Shown: positions 37,702 through 50,292 of the stretch, one piece after another
How positions within the stretch are numbered: position 1 is the stretch's first letter
Layout of the letters: every line of letters starts with the position of its first letter
DNA from: Apis mellifera
Lineage: Eukaryota > Arthropoda > Insecta > Hymenoptera > Apidae
Direction: 5' to 3'
Length of the DNA stretch: 64,000 nt
Assembly: GCF_003254395.2 (NCBI RefSeq)
Contig: NC_037651.1
Span: 5,941,001-6,005,000 of the forward strand
Position numbers and translations under genes: made by a program
The notes under the pieces: generated by a model
Seen by the model: the letters and a program-made list of their open reading frames with translations, nothing else
Database searches by the model: none
Told to the model about the DNA's origin: nothing

Positions 37702-39590
37702 ATTAAATTATAAGTAACATTAATACTCTCTCGAAATAGAAAAATTTCATTTAGAAAAATATTTCGAGAAATTCCTAAAATTAGGTAATCATTATATAAC
37801 TAAAAAGAAATGGCATAATTTGTGCAGTTTCAGAAGAGGACATATATAAAACTATAAAATTAGAAACAATTGTGATATTTCTTCAAGGAGTAAAAAATAA
37901 AATTTTAGCGCAATAATTTCAATGTAATATACAAATTGAATATACTCAAGATAATATGTTTATGTACTTTATATAAATGATGCAAAAATCAAAGATGAAT
38001 TTTACATTGTTTAAAATAAATATTATTCATTGCATCAATTAAAGTACTGAGTGCAATATTAATATCTTAATATCTTAATATTATTTTCAGTATAATGTTA
38101 TTTATAATTTGAATGAGTATAAATGGAGTTGTGTTTTATATATATATATTTTTTTTTAGAATTTTGTTTAAAATATTACATGAATGTTACATATTTTCAA
38201 AGAGTTTTTATAAATTACAACGTGATACAATGTACTTAAAATTTGTATATAAAGCATATAATCAAAAATGAATTTATGTCAGATTAAATATTTTTAAAAA
38301 ATCTTCAATAACTTTAAGTTAAGTAAAATATTTTACTTATATTTAATATTTGTCATTGGATTTTTTATAATGCAATAATTTACGAGATAAAATGTAATAT
38401 AATTTCATGTAGATTGTACAAAATATTTACAAATTTTTGAACATTAATTTTAGTAATTTTTTGAATATCATTAAAGATTACATTTGTTTTTTTAACAAAT
38501 GTTTCTGTACATTCATATTTATTTAAAAAACGTTAAATTCGTATAAAAATTTTAAGTACTGATATTTTTTCATTTTTATTATTATTTCTATTATCAAATT
38601 TCTGTGCGCATTAATATACATGCAATATAATTTAAAAATTTAATTAATATTAATTAAATTGTAAGTAAAATTGTATTCAAAATGATATAAAAAAAAATAT
38701 AATGAATAACAAAACATGAAGATTAAGTTCGTGCAATAGCACATATACACTATAGATTAATATTAGACTGATAAATATTTATGCATATTTTTTTGGAATG
38801 AAATCTTCATATATGTTATAAGTGGGTAAACGGTGTGAGAATTTAAATAATGTGGCTATTAAATTCTTTCTACAATTTAAACCGTTCCATGTAACTAAGC
38901 CAATTGTGAACCTAGATTTAAGATATTTTATAAAAATGCGGAATATGATATTTTTTGTTACATATAACCGTCCACTTATATTATTTTATAAATAATTAAT
39001 ATTATTGTTACTTAATATTGTTACAAGACTTATAATTAATTGCCTAATATCTGTTCAGCATAAAATGATGTTAAATATTTTTTTTTAACTTAAAATATGT
39101 TTTGAGATAAATTATATATAATAAAAATAAAAATCGTACATATGTCTTTCATTTTAAATGACTTATATTATCAAATGTTTAAATCGAAAAAAAATTTTAA
39201 ATTGTTATTTAAATGTTTATTGTTATTATTATTATATTAATTATTAATTATTATAACTTAAATTTTTCTAGTTAATGTATGCAATTATTATCTTATTGTA
39301 ATTATAATATTAATGTGTTTTACAAAATAAAGTTTACAAAATTAAAAATATAATATACATAATTTTTTTAATTTACTGGTTAAAAAAACAAGTAAACTTG
39401 AAATGCTTTTGAAAAAATGATCGTCTATATCTATGAAATATAAAATATCACGTAATTTTATTTAAATACATAACGTCGAATAATTTTATGTACACTTTTG
39501 TTGCTAAGACAACGTTATCGATAGATTAACTCATACGTATACTAGAATTATAAAAGTACTTTGTTTCTAAAAGTAGAAGTGACTAAAAAA
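37702..39590. other. Intergenic, probably long 3' UTR
   Basis: AT-rich, with no coding signal on either strand. The first part is likely the 3' UTR of the CFAP410 transcript; the last 100-200 bases lead into OSCP1. Confidence 0.5.
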
Positions 39591-40936
39591 ATGTCATCAT
39601 ATGCAACACCAATACTTTATTTAAATATGGGTGGCGAAATGTTATATGTTTTGCGACAAAGATTGAAAGCACAAAGAATAAATATTGATAAAACTATACA
39701 AGGCTAGTTTAATATTATAAAATATTATAAAATAAAATATATAATGTATTACTAATTTATGTCAGATATTTATCTGTTTTTTTGTATATCATTACATATT
39801 GATTAATTTTTTAACATGTTTTTGTTTAATTTATAGTGTTAGATGATGTAACTACAGCATTGCTTAATCCTAAAACATTATCTTCTATATTTGAGGAAAA
39901 ATCTTTGACCAAAGTATCTTTTTTACGATCTACTTTAGAATCTGTTGTATTATCATCAATAATGAAACTTGATAAAAATAGTATGGATAAACTATTTGAT
40001 TTAATGATTATGATGGTTAAGTATCAGTTAATTGCAGCTACTGGTCCTGTAGAAGTTATATTGTTAACATTAAATCACATAGATGCAATGCGTGATATGG
40101 TTAGCAATTCAAATGCTCAACAATGTGTTGGATTGGTACATCAAATGGTAACTGATGTAAGTATTTTATTCTTAATTAAATTATTTATGCTTAATTTTAA
40201 AATAATTTACTAATGATTCTACAGTTTTATAGTATTCTAACTTTTGAAGAAGTTTGGAATGCTAGGAATGATTGTATAAAAGAATTAGAATATTATTGCG
40301 TAAAGATATCTATTCTTCTTAGACTTGGATTACAAAATGATGATGGAAGCTTTAATTTAATGCATCACAAATATGATGAAAAATATGAAGAGAATAAAAC
40401 TAATTTTTATAATATTAAATTATGTGATATAAATTTGGAAACATACTGTAATGGTTCTTTTAATCTTTTTGGAGAACGCAGTACAATACTTGGAAAAAAT
40501 ATGTAAGTATCATATGTATGTATAAAATATTTTAAGACAGAAATATATAAGAAAAATATTACATAGGTATTCAATGTCATGTGGTATATCAAAATTAAGT
40601 TCTGAACAAGAAAACCAAAATTATATAAAAGACTGTGGTATAAAAGCAGAACTTGGTATGTTAGCTGTTCAACTAGGAACTGAAGAAACTTCATATAAAC
40701 GACCCTTTACTTTGAATTTGGTTTCAAATGAAGATAATGATAATGCAAACGTAAAAGAAAATTTTGATTCTTTAAAAGATAATCATAATGATGCAATTGT
40801 AAAATTTGAAAAAACAAAACTCAACGAAGATTATAAAACCAAACTTGATATTATACGTGCAGATCTTTTTGAAAATGATTGTGAAGAGATAAAACATAAT
40901 ATAAATTTGTTGGAATTATTAGATAAAACAGAATAA
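39591..40936 (+). CDS. OSCP1: OSCP1 (organic solute carrier partner 1)
   Basis: OSCP1 proteins are conserved in ciliated eukaryotes and were named for an effect on organic solute transport. Four exons (39591-39702, 39837-40156, 40225-40502, 40567-40936) give 359 residues in frame. The family N-terminus is clear: LYLNMGGEMLYVLRQRLKAQ, then VLDDVTTALLNPK, SIMKLDKNSMDKLFDLMIMMVKYQ and LTLNHIDAM. The family motif FNLFGERSTILGKNMYS is in exons 3-4. KAELGMLAVQLG and KRPFTLNL correspond to the conserved C-terminal part. Intron 1 must start with GC, not GT: only a break after AAG at 39702 (AAG/GCTAGT) keeps the frame. It is convergent with MECR 0.4 kb downstream. Confidence 0.92.
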
Positions 40937-41358
40937 TTTTAATCTACTTTTCAATTACATTGTATAATTAATATAATGCATACAAATTTTCTTGAACTTT
41001 TTTTTTATATTTATACATATATAAAAATTCTATCACATAAATATTTTTTTTATATAAGTAATTAATTTTTTATGTATTTTTAAATGTAGTTAAGCTTTAT
41101 TTAATTTTATTATTTGCTATCTAATGAATTATCTGCTATATAATGAATTATTATAAAATTATTTCATAGTTTTAATGAAAAATATATTTAATTTAAAAAT
41201 TCATTATAAAATATGTATCATAGCAAACATCATAAAGTTAATATTTTTTGCATTAAATATATTAACATTCATTTTTAATAAATAAAAATGATACTAAGTA
41301 TATTAAAAATGCAATCATTAAAAAATCATTAAATTACAATCTAGAAAAAAAATTTACT
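40937..41358. other. Convergent 3' UTR region, OSCP1 / MECR
   Basis: 422 bases between converging stop codons, AT-rich, without coding sequence. It presumably contains both polyadenylation sites. Confidence 0.6.
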
Positions 41359-42783
41359 TTATAGTTTAGTCATATCCAAGATATATTTTACTCCAGTTCG
41401 GCCATCTGTATGTAATGCATTTATAACAGCTTCTTGATATTGATGAAATGGTACTAACTTATGAAGTGGAGCTTTTAATTTTTTGTTTTTAAATAATGCT
41501 CCTAATTCACGAAACATATTTTGACGCTCTATAGAATCCATATTTTTTTTTGTCCATGCTGTCATCCAAAATCCTTTAAATGTTATATCCTATTTAATAA
41601 TTGAGATTAGATTATTAAAAAATATTAATGATTTAATATTAATGATAATTATTTCATATGTTTTAAATAATATACCTTAAAAATAAGTGCAGAAATTGGA
41701 ACTGTTAAAGGTTCTCTAGACATACCACCATAAGTTATCATAATACCTCCATGTGCTAAATGTCTTGAAATTTCCAATGCATTTTGTCCACATATACAAT
41801 TCAGGGCTAATTTTGGTGAAGGCAATTTTTTACTTTTAAAAATTTGAGTTTTTCTTATTTCATTCTCAGTAAGAATTTCATCAGCACCCAAACTTGATAA
41901 ATGATTCTATAAAAACTTTTTATTAAATTATCCATTATATAAATAAAATTTATTTTTAATTTTTTCCATACCTTTAATTCTTGTATATTTGGTCTGTCTC
42001 GTACAACGCTAACAGATTTATAATTCCATTCTTTACATAATTGTATAACCATTTGTCCAACAGCTGAATTTCCACCATTTTGAATTATAGTATCTCCAGG
42101 TTTTAATTCTACAAAATCTTTGAGCATTCTATATGCAGTACATGGATTTACATTTAACATACTAGCTTCTATAGTACCAATTTCTTTTGGAACCTAAAAT
42201 TTTAACATGAGTCAATTATTATTATATTATTTTAATAAAATATAAATATCTCATATTTAAAAATATATTATATACCTTCATAAGTTCTTCTGAAGTATAA
42301 TTTGCATATGTTCTCCATGTTCCTAAATTTGTGCCATTTGGTATAACTCTGTCACCAACACTTAAATGTTTTACATTGGATCCAATAGCTATTACTTCAC
42401 CTACTCCTTCATTTCCTGGAATAGCTGGTAAAGGTGGTTTACTTGGATATTTACCTTGTATTGTATTTATATCTGCTGGGTTAACAGGTGCTAACAACCA
42501 TTTTACAGAAACCTTTAATATTAATATTAAATTAATATTTATATGATATTTATTATATAATATATTAAATAAATATATTTTCTTAATTTACCTCATTATT
42601 TTCTGGTTGATTAATAGGTTGTGTTGTAACATGTAAAACATCTGCAGGTTCTCCATATTCTTTATAAAATAAAGATTTTACAGAATCTGTTTTAATCATC
42701 GTATTTATATGGCGAACTGATGCCAAATTTATCATATTTGATCGTGACAAAGATAAAATCAAGTTTTTCATATATATAATCAT
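41359..42783 (-). CDS. MECR: Mitochondrial trans-2-enoyl-CoA/ACP reductase (MECR)
   Basis: Catalyses the NADPH-dependent last reduction step of mitochondrial fatty-acid synthesis, which supplies lipoic acid precursors. Five exons on the minus strand (42592-42783, 42276-42512, 41972-42193, 41676-41906, 41359-41589) give 370 residues. The first 25 or so residues are basic and Ser-rich, as for a mitochondrial presequence. MDR-family landmarks are in order: YGEPADVLHV, LLAPVNPADINTIQGKYP, PGNEGVGEV, NLGTWRTYA, VNPCTAYRML, the cofactor-binding NGGNSAVGQMVIQL, VVRDRP, ALNCICGQNA, GGIMITYGGMSREPLTV and FKGFWMTAW. Length and motifs match animal MECR. It is head-to-head with SLC12A9. Confidence 0.95.
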
Positions 42784-43720
42784 TTTAATATTCTATGATT
42801 ATATTCAAATGTTCTTTAAAAAATAATTCTTCCGAATAAACACGGTAATGATTGAGAGATCATGTAAAGAATTGCTATAATCATAAATTTATCTACATAT
42901 GCTAAATAGATAAAATTTTAATCTATATAATGTAATATTCTAAATATTAGACATGTTTATATAAATTTCTTTAAAAAAAGAAATTTTTAAGAATCACTAA
43001 GTTTAATATCTATTAATTACACATTACTTTAATATTTTGTATATATATATATATCACGTTGTTTTATGTTATATAAATGCAAAGATTTTTTGAGTAAACT
43101 CAAATTTATTTTACACGTTATGTTAAATATATTTTACAATTACAAAATCACATTACAATATTCAGTGTATCAATAATACCAAATATGAATCAAGAACTTT
43201 CATGAATGAATAATATTATAAAAGTTCCCTATAAAATTCTTTATAAAATTTTTATAATATTCAGAAAAAAAAATGATAATTTTTTAATCTATGTTTCAAT
43301 AGATAAAAAGAATAATTACAATCAATATCTTTTGATATCAGTTTAATAATCTTTGTTACGAATTATAATTGTTACAAATTTTACAGTTAGTTACGATTTG
43401 ACATTTCAATAGATGACATAAGTTTCTGACTTACATTGTATGCTATATCTAACGATAGTTTTATGTATGCATTCGATTTAATAATAGTTTTATATATTAT
43501 TATGTAAATAATAAAACTAAGTACATTAATTTAATTTTAAGGTAAATCATTAAATAAGTTCAATATTTAAAATGTTTTCATTGTTTCATTCTAACTTTTT
43601 ATAACCCTATTTATTATTAAAAATTTTAAAAAATTAAAAAATAATTACTAATATTATTATTATATATGTACATGATTATTATTATATGTCTTTTTATATA
43701 TTTACTAGAAAATTAAGAAA
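42784..43720. promoter_or_regulatory. Head-to-head intergenic region, MECR / SLC12A9
   Basis: 0.9 kb between divergent start codons, AT-rich, without coding sequence. It should hold both promoters. No TATA box or other landmark stands out. Confidence 0.4.
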
Positions 43721-46700
43721 ATGATGGCTTCAGAAGTAGGTTCAACAAATAATGAACCTGTACATGTCAAGATAAGTAATGAAAAAGCTCCTTTAATTCA
43801 TGGAAGAAGTGTTTTGCATAGATTAAGTAATTTTTTTAAATTTGGAAGAGTACAGAATACAGAAGGAGATGGATATGTAGAATTTGGTAATTTAAATGCA
43901 GATAGTGGTCGTACTTTGGGAACATTTGCTGGTGTATTTAGTCCTGTTACATTATCAATGTTCAGTGCCTTAATTTTTATACGAATGGGTATGAATTTTA
44001 CTAAAATAATGCAAAATATTTTATTAAATTATTTTTACAATTTTACTAATAAAATATTTAATTTTTATGTAAATTATATGAATTTTCTTTACATAGATAA
44101 ACTTTCTAAATTATAGGATATATTGTCGGCAATGCTGGATTATTTGTCACTTTGATACAATTTATAATTGCATATGGAATTTTAGTATTTACAGTAGCAT
44201 CTGTATGTGCAATTTCTACAAATGGTGCAGTTGAGGGAGGAGGTGCTTATTGTATCCTTATTTAAATTTTATTACATTTTTAATAATTGTTTATTATACA
44301 TAAAATGTAATATATAAAAATAAGATATTACTAATTGATGTTATATTTTTAATGCAAATTATATATTAGACTATAAACATATATATTAGACGTGATATAT
44401 GTTTAATTTTTGTTTATGACTTATATTATATAAATATATCATTTTAAAAAGGTATTATAAGATACTAAAAAATTAATAACTTGTACAATTTTTATTATAT
44501 ATTTCTTTTTTAAAATAAGTTTTTATTTAAAAAAATATAAATATATATGTTTTATATATGTTTTTATATACATATATTTTTCCTATTATTAATTATTATT
44601 ATACAGTTATGATTAGTCGTACACTTGGACCAGAATTTGGTGGATCTATTGGTACATTATTTTTTATGGCTAATATTGTGTCCAGTGCACTTTGTATTTC
44701 TGGATGTGCAGAAGGTTTAATAGAAAATTTTGGTCCTTCTGGTTATTTGGCTGGTAAAAGTGCATTGATACCAGATGGTAGATGGTGGAGATTTTTATAT
44801 TGTTCCATATTAAATACTGCCAATTTAATAGTATGTTTAATAGGAGCTGCAATGTTTGCAAAAACTAGTGTTGCAATTTTGGCAGTTGTATGTATTTGTT
44901 TAATAAGTGTTTTCATAAGCTTTTTGGCAAAAGGGTATATGGAGGTAATTATACAAAAGATGCAAAATTTATTAATTGATGTAAGAAGTATTTATATGAA
45001 TTATTTTTTATTATAGATACCAATACCAGATGCAAATATGTTGGTTCAAAATGCAACAGAACATGTTAATGGTACATATACAGGATTATTGTCATCTACT
45101 CTTATAAGTAATCTTTACTCAAATTACAGTCGTGATTATTCAAGTGAAGGAACAATGACTGATTTTGCAAGTGTTTTTGGTGTATTATTTAGTGGTGTCA
45201 CTGGTATAATGGCTGGAGCTAATATGAGTGGTATTTCTAAAATAAAATTATTAAATAAAATAATTTTTATTTTATTTATATTTTAAATTTTAATATTTAA
45301 AAATTTGTAGGTGAATTGAAAAACCCAGGCAGAAACATTCCACGTGGAACTTTGTCAGCAGTATTATTTACATTTATATGTTATATTCTTCTTTCTCTTC
45401 TTACAGCTGCAAGTACAAGTCGATTTTTATTACAAAATGATTTTATGTATATGATGCCAATTAATATTTGGCCACCATTTGTAGCAGTTGGTATATTAAC
45501 AGCTACATTTAGTGCTGGTTTAAGTAATTTGATAGGATCAAGTAGAGTTTTGGAAGCTCTAGCAAAAGATAATGTATTTGGTAAATATTATAAATTTTAA
45601 GTCTTTATGAATTCCTTATATATTTATTTATTTTGTCTATTTAATATTTGTAGGTTCTGGTTTAAATTTTATAATACAAGGGACATGGAAAGGAAATCCA
45701 ATTGCTGCAGTTTTAACTTCATGGAGTTTAGTTCAAATAATTTTGTTAATAGGTTCTTTAAATACTATTGCTCAGATTAATTCAGTATTGTTTTTGCTGA
45801 GTTATTTAGCTACTAATTTAGCTTGTCTTGGTCTTGAACTTGCAAGTGCTCCAAATTTTAGGTATGTTTCATTTTATATATTTTAAAATATGTAAATTTT
45901 GAAAATAAAAATAGAAACAATTACACATTTTTACAGACCGACATTTAATTATTTTACATGGCATACAGCTACAATTGGCCTTCTTGGTACATTAATAATG
46001 ATGTTTGTTATAAATAGTATTTATGCTTCTAGTAGCATAATACTTTGTTTAATTTTAATTATTGTTTTGCATTTATTTTCTCCAAGTAAAAATGCTCCTT
46101 GGGGGAGCATTTCTCAAGCACTTATATTTCATCAAGTTAGGAAGTACTTACTAATGTTAGATTCACGTAAAGATCATGTAAAATTTTGGCGACCACAAAT
46201 GCTCTTAATGGTAGCATCTCCACGTTCAGCATGCCCACTTATAGATTTTGTAAATGATTTAAAAAAAGGAGGACTTTATGTAATAGGGCATGTAAAAGTT
46301 GGAGAATTTTTAGGTCAAAATATTGATCCTACTATAGAAGAGTATCCACATTGGTTGAGTTTAGTTGATCACATGAAAGTAAAAGCATTTGTTGAATTAA
46401 CAGTTACAAAAACTGTGCGTGAAGGACTACATCATTTAATTAGAATATCTGGAATGGGAGCAATGAAACCAAATACAATTGTTCTTGGTTTTTATGATGA
46501 ACAAATGCCAATAGATTTTTTCAAAAATTCACAATATGCAACCGATATGTTTGAAAATGTTTCAACTTTACCAAACAGTACTGCATTTCCTTTAAGGCAT
46601 ACAAATGCAGAAAAAAATCTGGATCCAATACAATATGTAGGAATGTGCTCAGATATTTTAAGAATGAAAAAAAATTTGTGCTTATGTCGAAATTTTCATA

Positions 46701-47517
46701 CCTTAAATAAATTACAAATAGCTAAGTAAGTATATAAATATTTTATTGATTCATATCATTAAATTATTTTCTTACATTTCATTTTTTAGAAACTCATCTT
46801 TAAAATATATTGATGTATGGCCTGTGAATTTTTTTCAACCAACAGATCAAGATCCATTTGATACAACTTCATTATTTATGTTGCAACTTGCGTGTATTAT
46901 CAACATGGTACCCATATGGAAAAATTTACATCTTAGAGTATTTCATTGTGAAATTTCAGACAGCAACTCAAGTTTAAATATATCAGATTCACAAAATTCG
47001 ATTAGTGAATTTCCTCGGGTTTCTAATGAATTTCGTATAAGAAAATTATTAAATATGCTGAGAATTTCAGCATCTATTAAAAAGATTCCGAATTGGGGAA
47101 CGCAAGTACGTGGGCTAAAAGGTCATTCTCTCATTGATTCAGCTGTAGAAAGTCAATATGAATCAAGCAATGAAAGTAATGATATCTTAAGTAATATTTC
47201 ACGTTCTTATATTTTGAGGTAAATATTATTTAAATTATTTTATATATTTGCTGTTTAAATGATATTTAACAATTTTTTAAGTAATTTATGTTTCTAATTG
47301 ATTAACTTTATTTTTCAGTGTGAATCAACTAATTAGACAACATTCTTCACAAACTGCTACAATATTTATATATTTACCTGCACCCCCAGTATCAAATACA
47401 TGGGATGAAAATACTATATATCATCAATATCTACAATTATTAACAGAATTATCAGCAGACTTACCACCTATAGTATTAGTGCATGGTGTCAGTGCAGTTA
47501 CATCAACAACACTATAA
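43721..47517 (+). CDS. SLC12A9: SLC12A9-type cation-chloride cotransporter family protein
   Basis: Member of the SLC12 family (CIP1 branch), a 12-segment membrane protein. Nine exons (43721-43988, 44117-44251, 44607-44944, 45017-45230, 45311-45580, 45654-45861, 45937-46725, 46790-47218, 47319-47517) give 949 residues. Family landmarks are TLGTFAGVFSPVTLSMFSALIF in TM1, GAVEGGGAY, MISRTLGPEFGGSIG, NFASVF-like DFASVFGVLFSGVTGIMAG, LKNPGRNIPRGT and GSSRVLEALAKDNVFG. The large cytoplasmic C-terminus contains LIFHQVRKYLLMLD, RKDHVKFWRPQ, KGGLYVIGHV and MGAMKPNTIVLGFYD, and ends in a short VHGVSAVT block, all as in vertebrate SLC12A9. Direct ion transport by this branch is not well established. Intron 2 begins GTATCCTTA, resembling a U12-type donor. 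Confidence 0.95.
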
Positions 47518-50292
47518 TGAAATGTAAATACTTGAGAATGGAAATTCTTGTTACATAATTTTTATAAGAGAAAGTATTATTTAACGAGTAATTTTAGAGA
47601 TTTTAAATTATAATTTTTATATCTCCTATATTTTTGGAGAAATGACAATTGAAATTTAAAAAAAACAAGTACCAAAAATATTTTATTTAATATATTATAA
47701 AGTAATTATGATTGAGAAATAGTAATGCTTTCTTATTACAATAAGAAAATCTTGTAACAAATATCGGTTATTGCTGTGATAACGAATTTATTCTATAAAA
47801 AAGTTTTCAAATATAAATATTTTTTAAATATTATTATATATACATTTCAATTAATAAATTGTTAAACTGGTATTATCATATTTAGATATAGAACTATTTC
47901 TATATTAATTTTTTATATCACATTTGATCATTAAATTAATTTGATATTAAAAAAAATATAAATCTATTATGAATTAGCAATAAATTTTTTTTTCTGTGTA
48001 TTTTTTTTTTTTTTTGATATCTTAAGCTGCATATAGACTGAAAAATTATCATTAGAAACATTATATCTTGATATTCGAATAATTTTAGAGATATAATTGT
48101 TTAACTTTTAAAAATTGAACAATTTTTATTGATGTATTATTATTTGTCATTGTTAAAATACAGTTTGATAACAATTGGCTGGTTTTTAGGATACAATATT
48201 TCTTGCGATTGTATTTCAGTTTTTTAATATCTATAAATCTGGATTTTTTTTATTTTTGTACAATACTTTAACTTTGTTTTTTAAAAAATTTTTTTAAAAA
48301 TTTAATTCTTGAGTTTATGACAAAACAAAACAAAATTGGAATAATAAATATCATGTGCATAAGATGAAAAGAAATGTAAAATAAAAAAGTATTGTAATGA
48401 ATTTCATAATAATTTTATAATATTTGATTATTAATTTTTATATTAATAATTTTTTTTTAATTTTTTTAATAAAATATTTATTGAATATATTAATATATTA
48501 TAAATATTTAAAATTCTAAATTTAAAATTCTATCACTTTATTTAAATTTTTTAAATATATATATTTTTTATATATTTTAAATATATATTTTTATATTTTG
48601 ATATATATTTTAAAAATTCCTATAATGATACTATTGTATAAATACTCTCGTTATACTTTTTTCTTCATATTTTAAACAAACTTTTCTAATGTAATTTGAT
48701 TGTGAATTACATATAATGAATTACATATAAATTTTGGACAAAATACAAGCATCTATAAAGTAATAATTTAAAAAAATTATTATAATTTAATATTTAATTA
48801 TATAATTTACAGTTATAATAATTTAATTTTACATAAAAATGATTGTCATATATACTGAAATGAATTTAATATGTTTTGATTCGCGATGTTTCATAGTGCA
48901 TAAAATATATGTTTCGTCTACATCCAAATTAATAAAAATATTTCATTTCAATTAATCTTGAATTTTTTGTTGAAATCATGAGTTATATTTATTAATATAT
49001 ATATTTAATGATACAATTATATTATATTTCGAATTATTTTAAATTATATTCGAGAATAAATATAATAATATCTTTGTATATTTTTAAGTTAAAATTCAAA
49101 TCATATAATCATAAAAAACTTTATATAAGAACTTTATGAATAATATATGAATGTTTATATACATAAAAGAATGATTTCATTAATAGCATTTTATCTATAA
49201 TAACGCAATTATATATTAATAATACATTTGATATAAAAGATTGCTATAATTATTATTCAATATTGTAAATTATAATTTACAGATTATTCTAAAAATAGAG
49301 TATAAATAATAAAATCTATTTTATCTGAAATCACTACAGATATCGACTTATATTTTATTTTAAATTAAATGATTCAAATGGACTATTTAGAATTCAAAAA
49401 ATTTTGAAAATAAAAGTATTGTTTTATATTTCATTAATTCATATTTGAAATGCTCTGTAGACAATTTATAAATTGTATTATTATAACTGTATCTATTATA
49501 GATACAAGAATATTTTTCATAAATATTTATAAGAATATTTTAATAAATTTTAATAATAAATTAGAAAAATATTCAAATAACATAAAATTATAATTATTAA
49601 TTAATATATAATAATTAAAAATTATTATATAATATATAATTATAATTTTTATTATTAAAATAATAAATTAGAGAAATATTCAAATAACATAAAATTAAAT
49701 GAAATTTTTATACACCAATAATTGTTTTCAATCATTTGATTTAGAAAAAATCAAATCCATATCCATAGCAACATTTTCAGAGAAAATTATTGTTCTATTA
49801 CATTATATTTATATTAAATACCATATATAATGTCCTGGATAAAGTCCTGGATAAGTTATCATATATTTAAAAGAAAATTTTTTAAAAATAAAATAATTTT
49901 GTATATGTAACACGAATCAATTTGTACAATATGTCATGATCATGTCATCAATGTTGATTATATTATCACAAATCGCTTATTATCGTTATTAAAGATTTTT
50001 TAATAAAATATAAAAAATATAAAAAAAAATAGAATTATATATAAGCTTAGACTTAATCTTAGCATAATTGAATATTAGCTCATATAGCTCATCAATATTA
50101 TTAGAAATCTTTAAGTGGTTAAAAATATAAAAGAATAAAATTATACATGGACTTATTAAATAATTTGGCATGATTGTAAATTATTATTTTTAAATTAATA
50201 TTTATAATATTTATAATAGGAAGAAAAAGTAAGAAATTTTACGAAAGTAAACAACGTATTTCTGCATCTGTATTAAAATTCCTTTTATGAAA
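47518..50292. other. Intergenic, AT-rich, no features seen
   Basis: Long AT-rich stretch between two converging genes. Apart from the expected 3' UTRs I see no coding sequence, structured RNA or defined repeat. Short open frames such as 49989-50171 (minus) are low-complexity. Confidence 0.6.
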
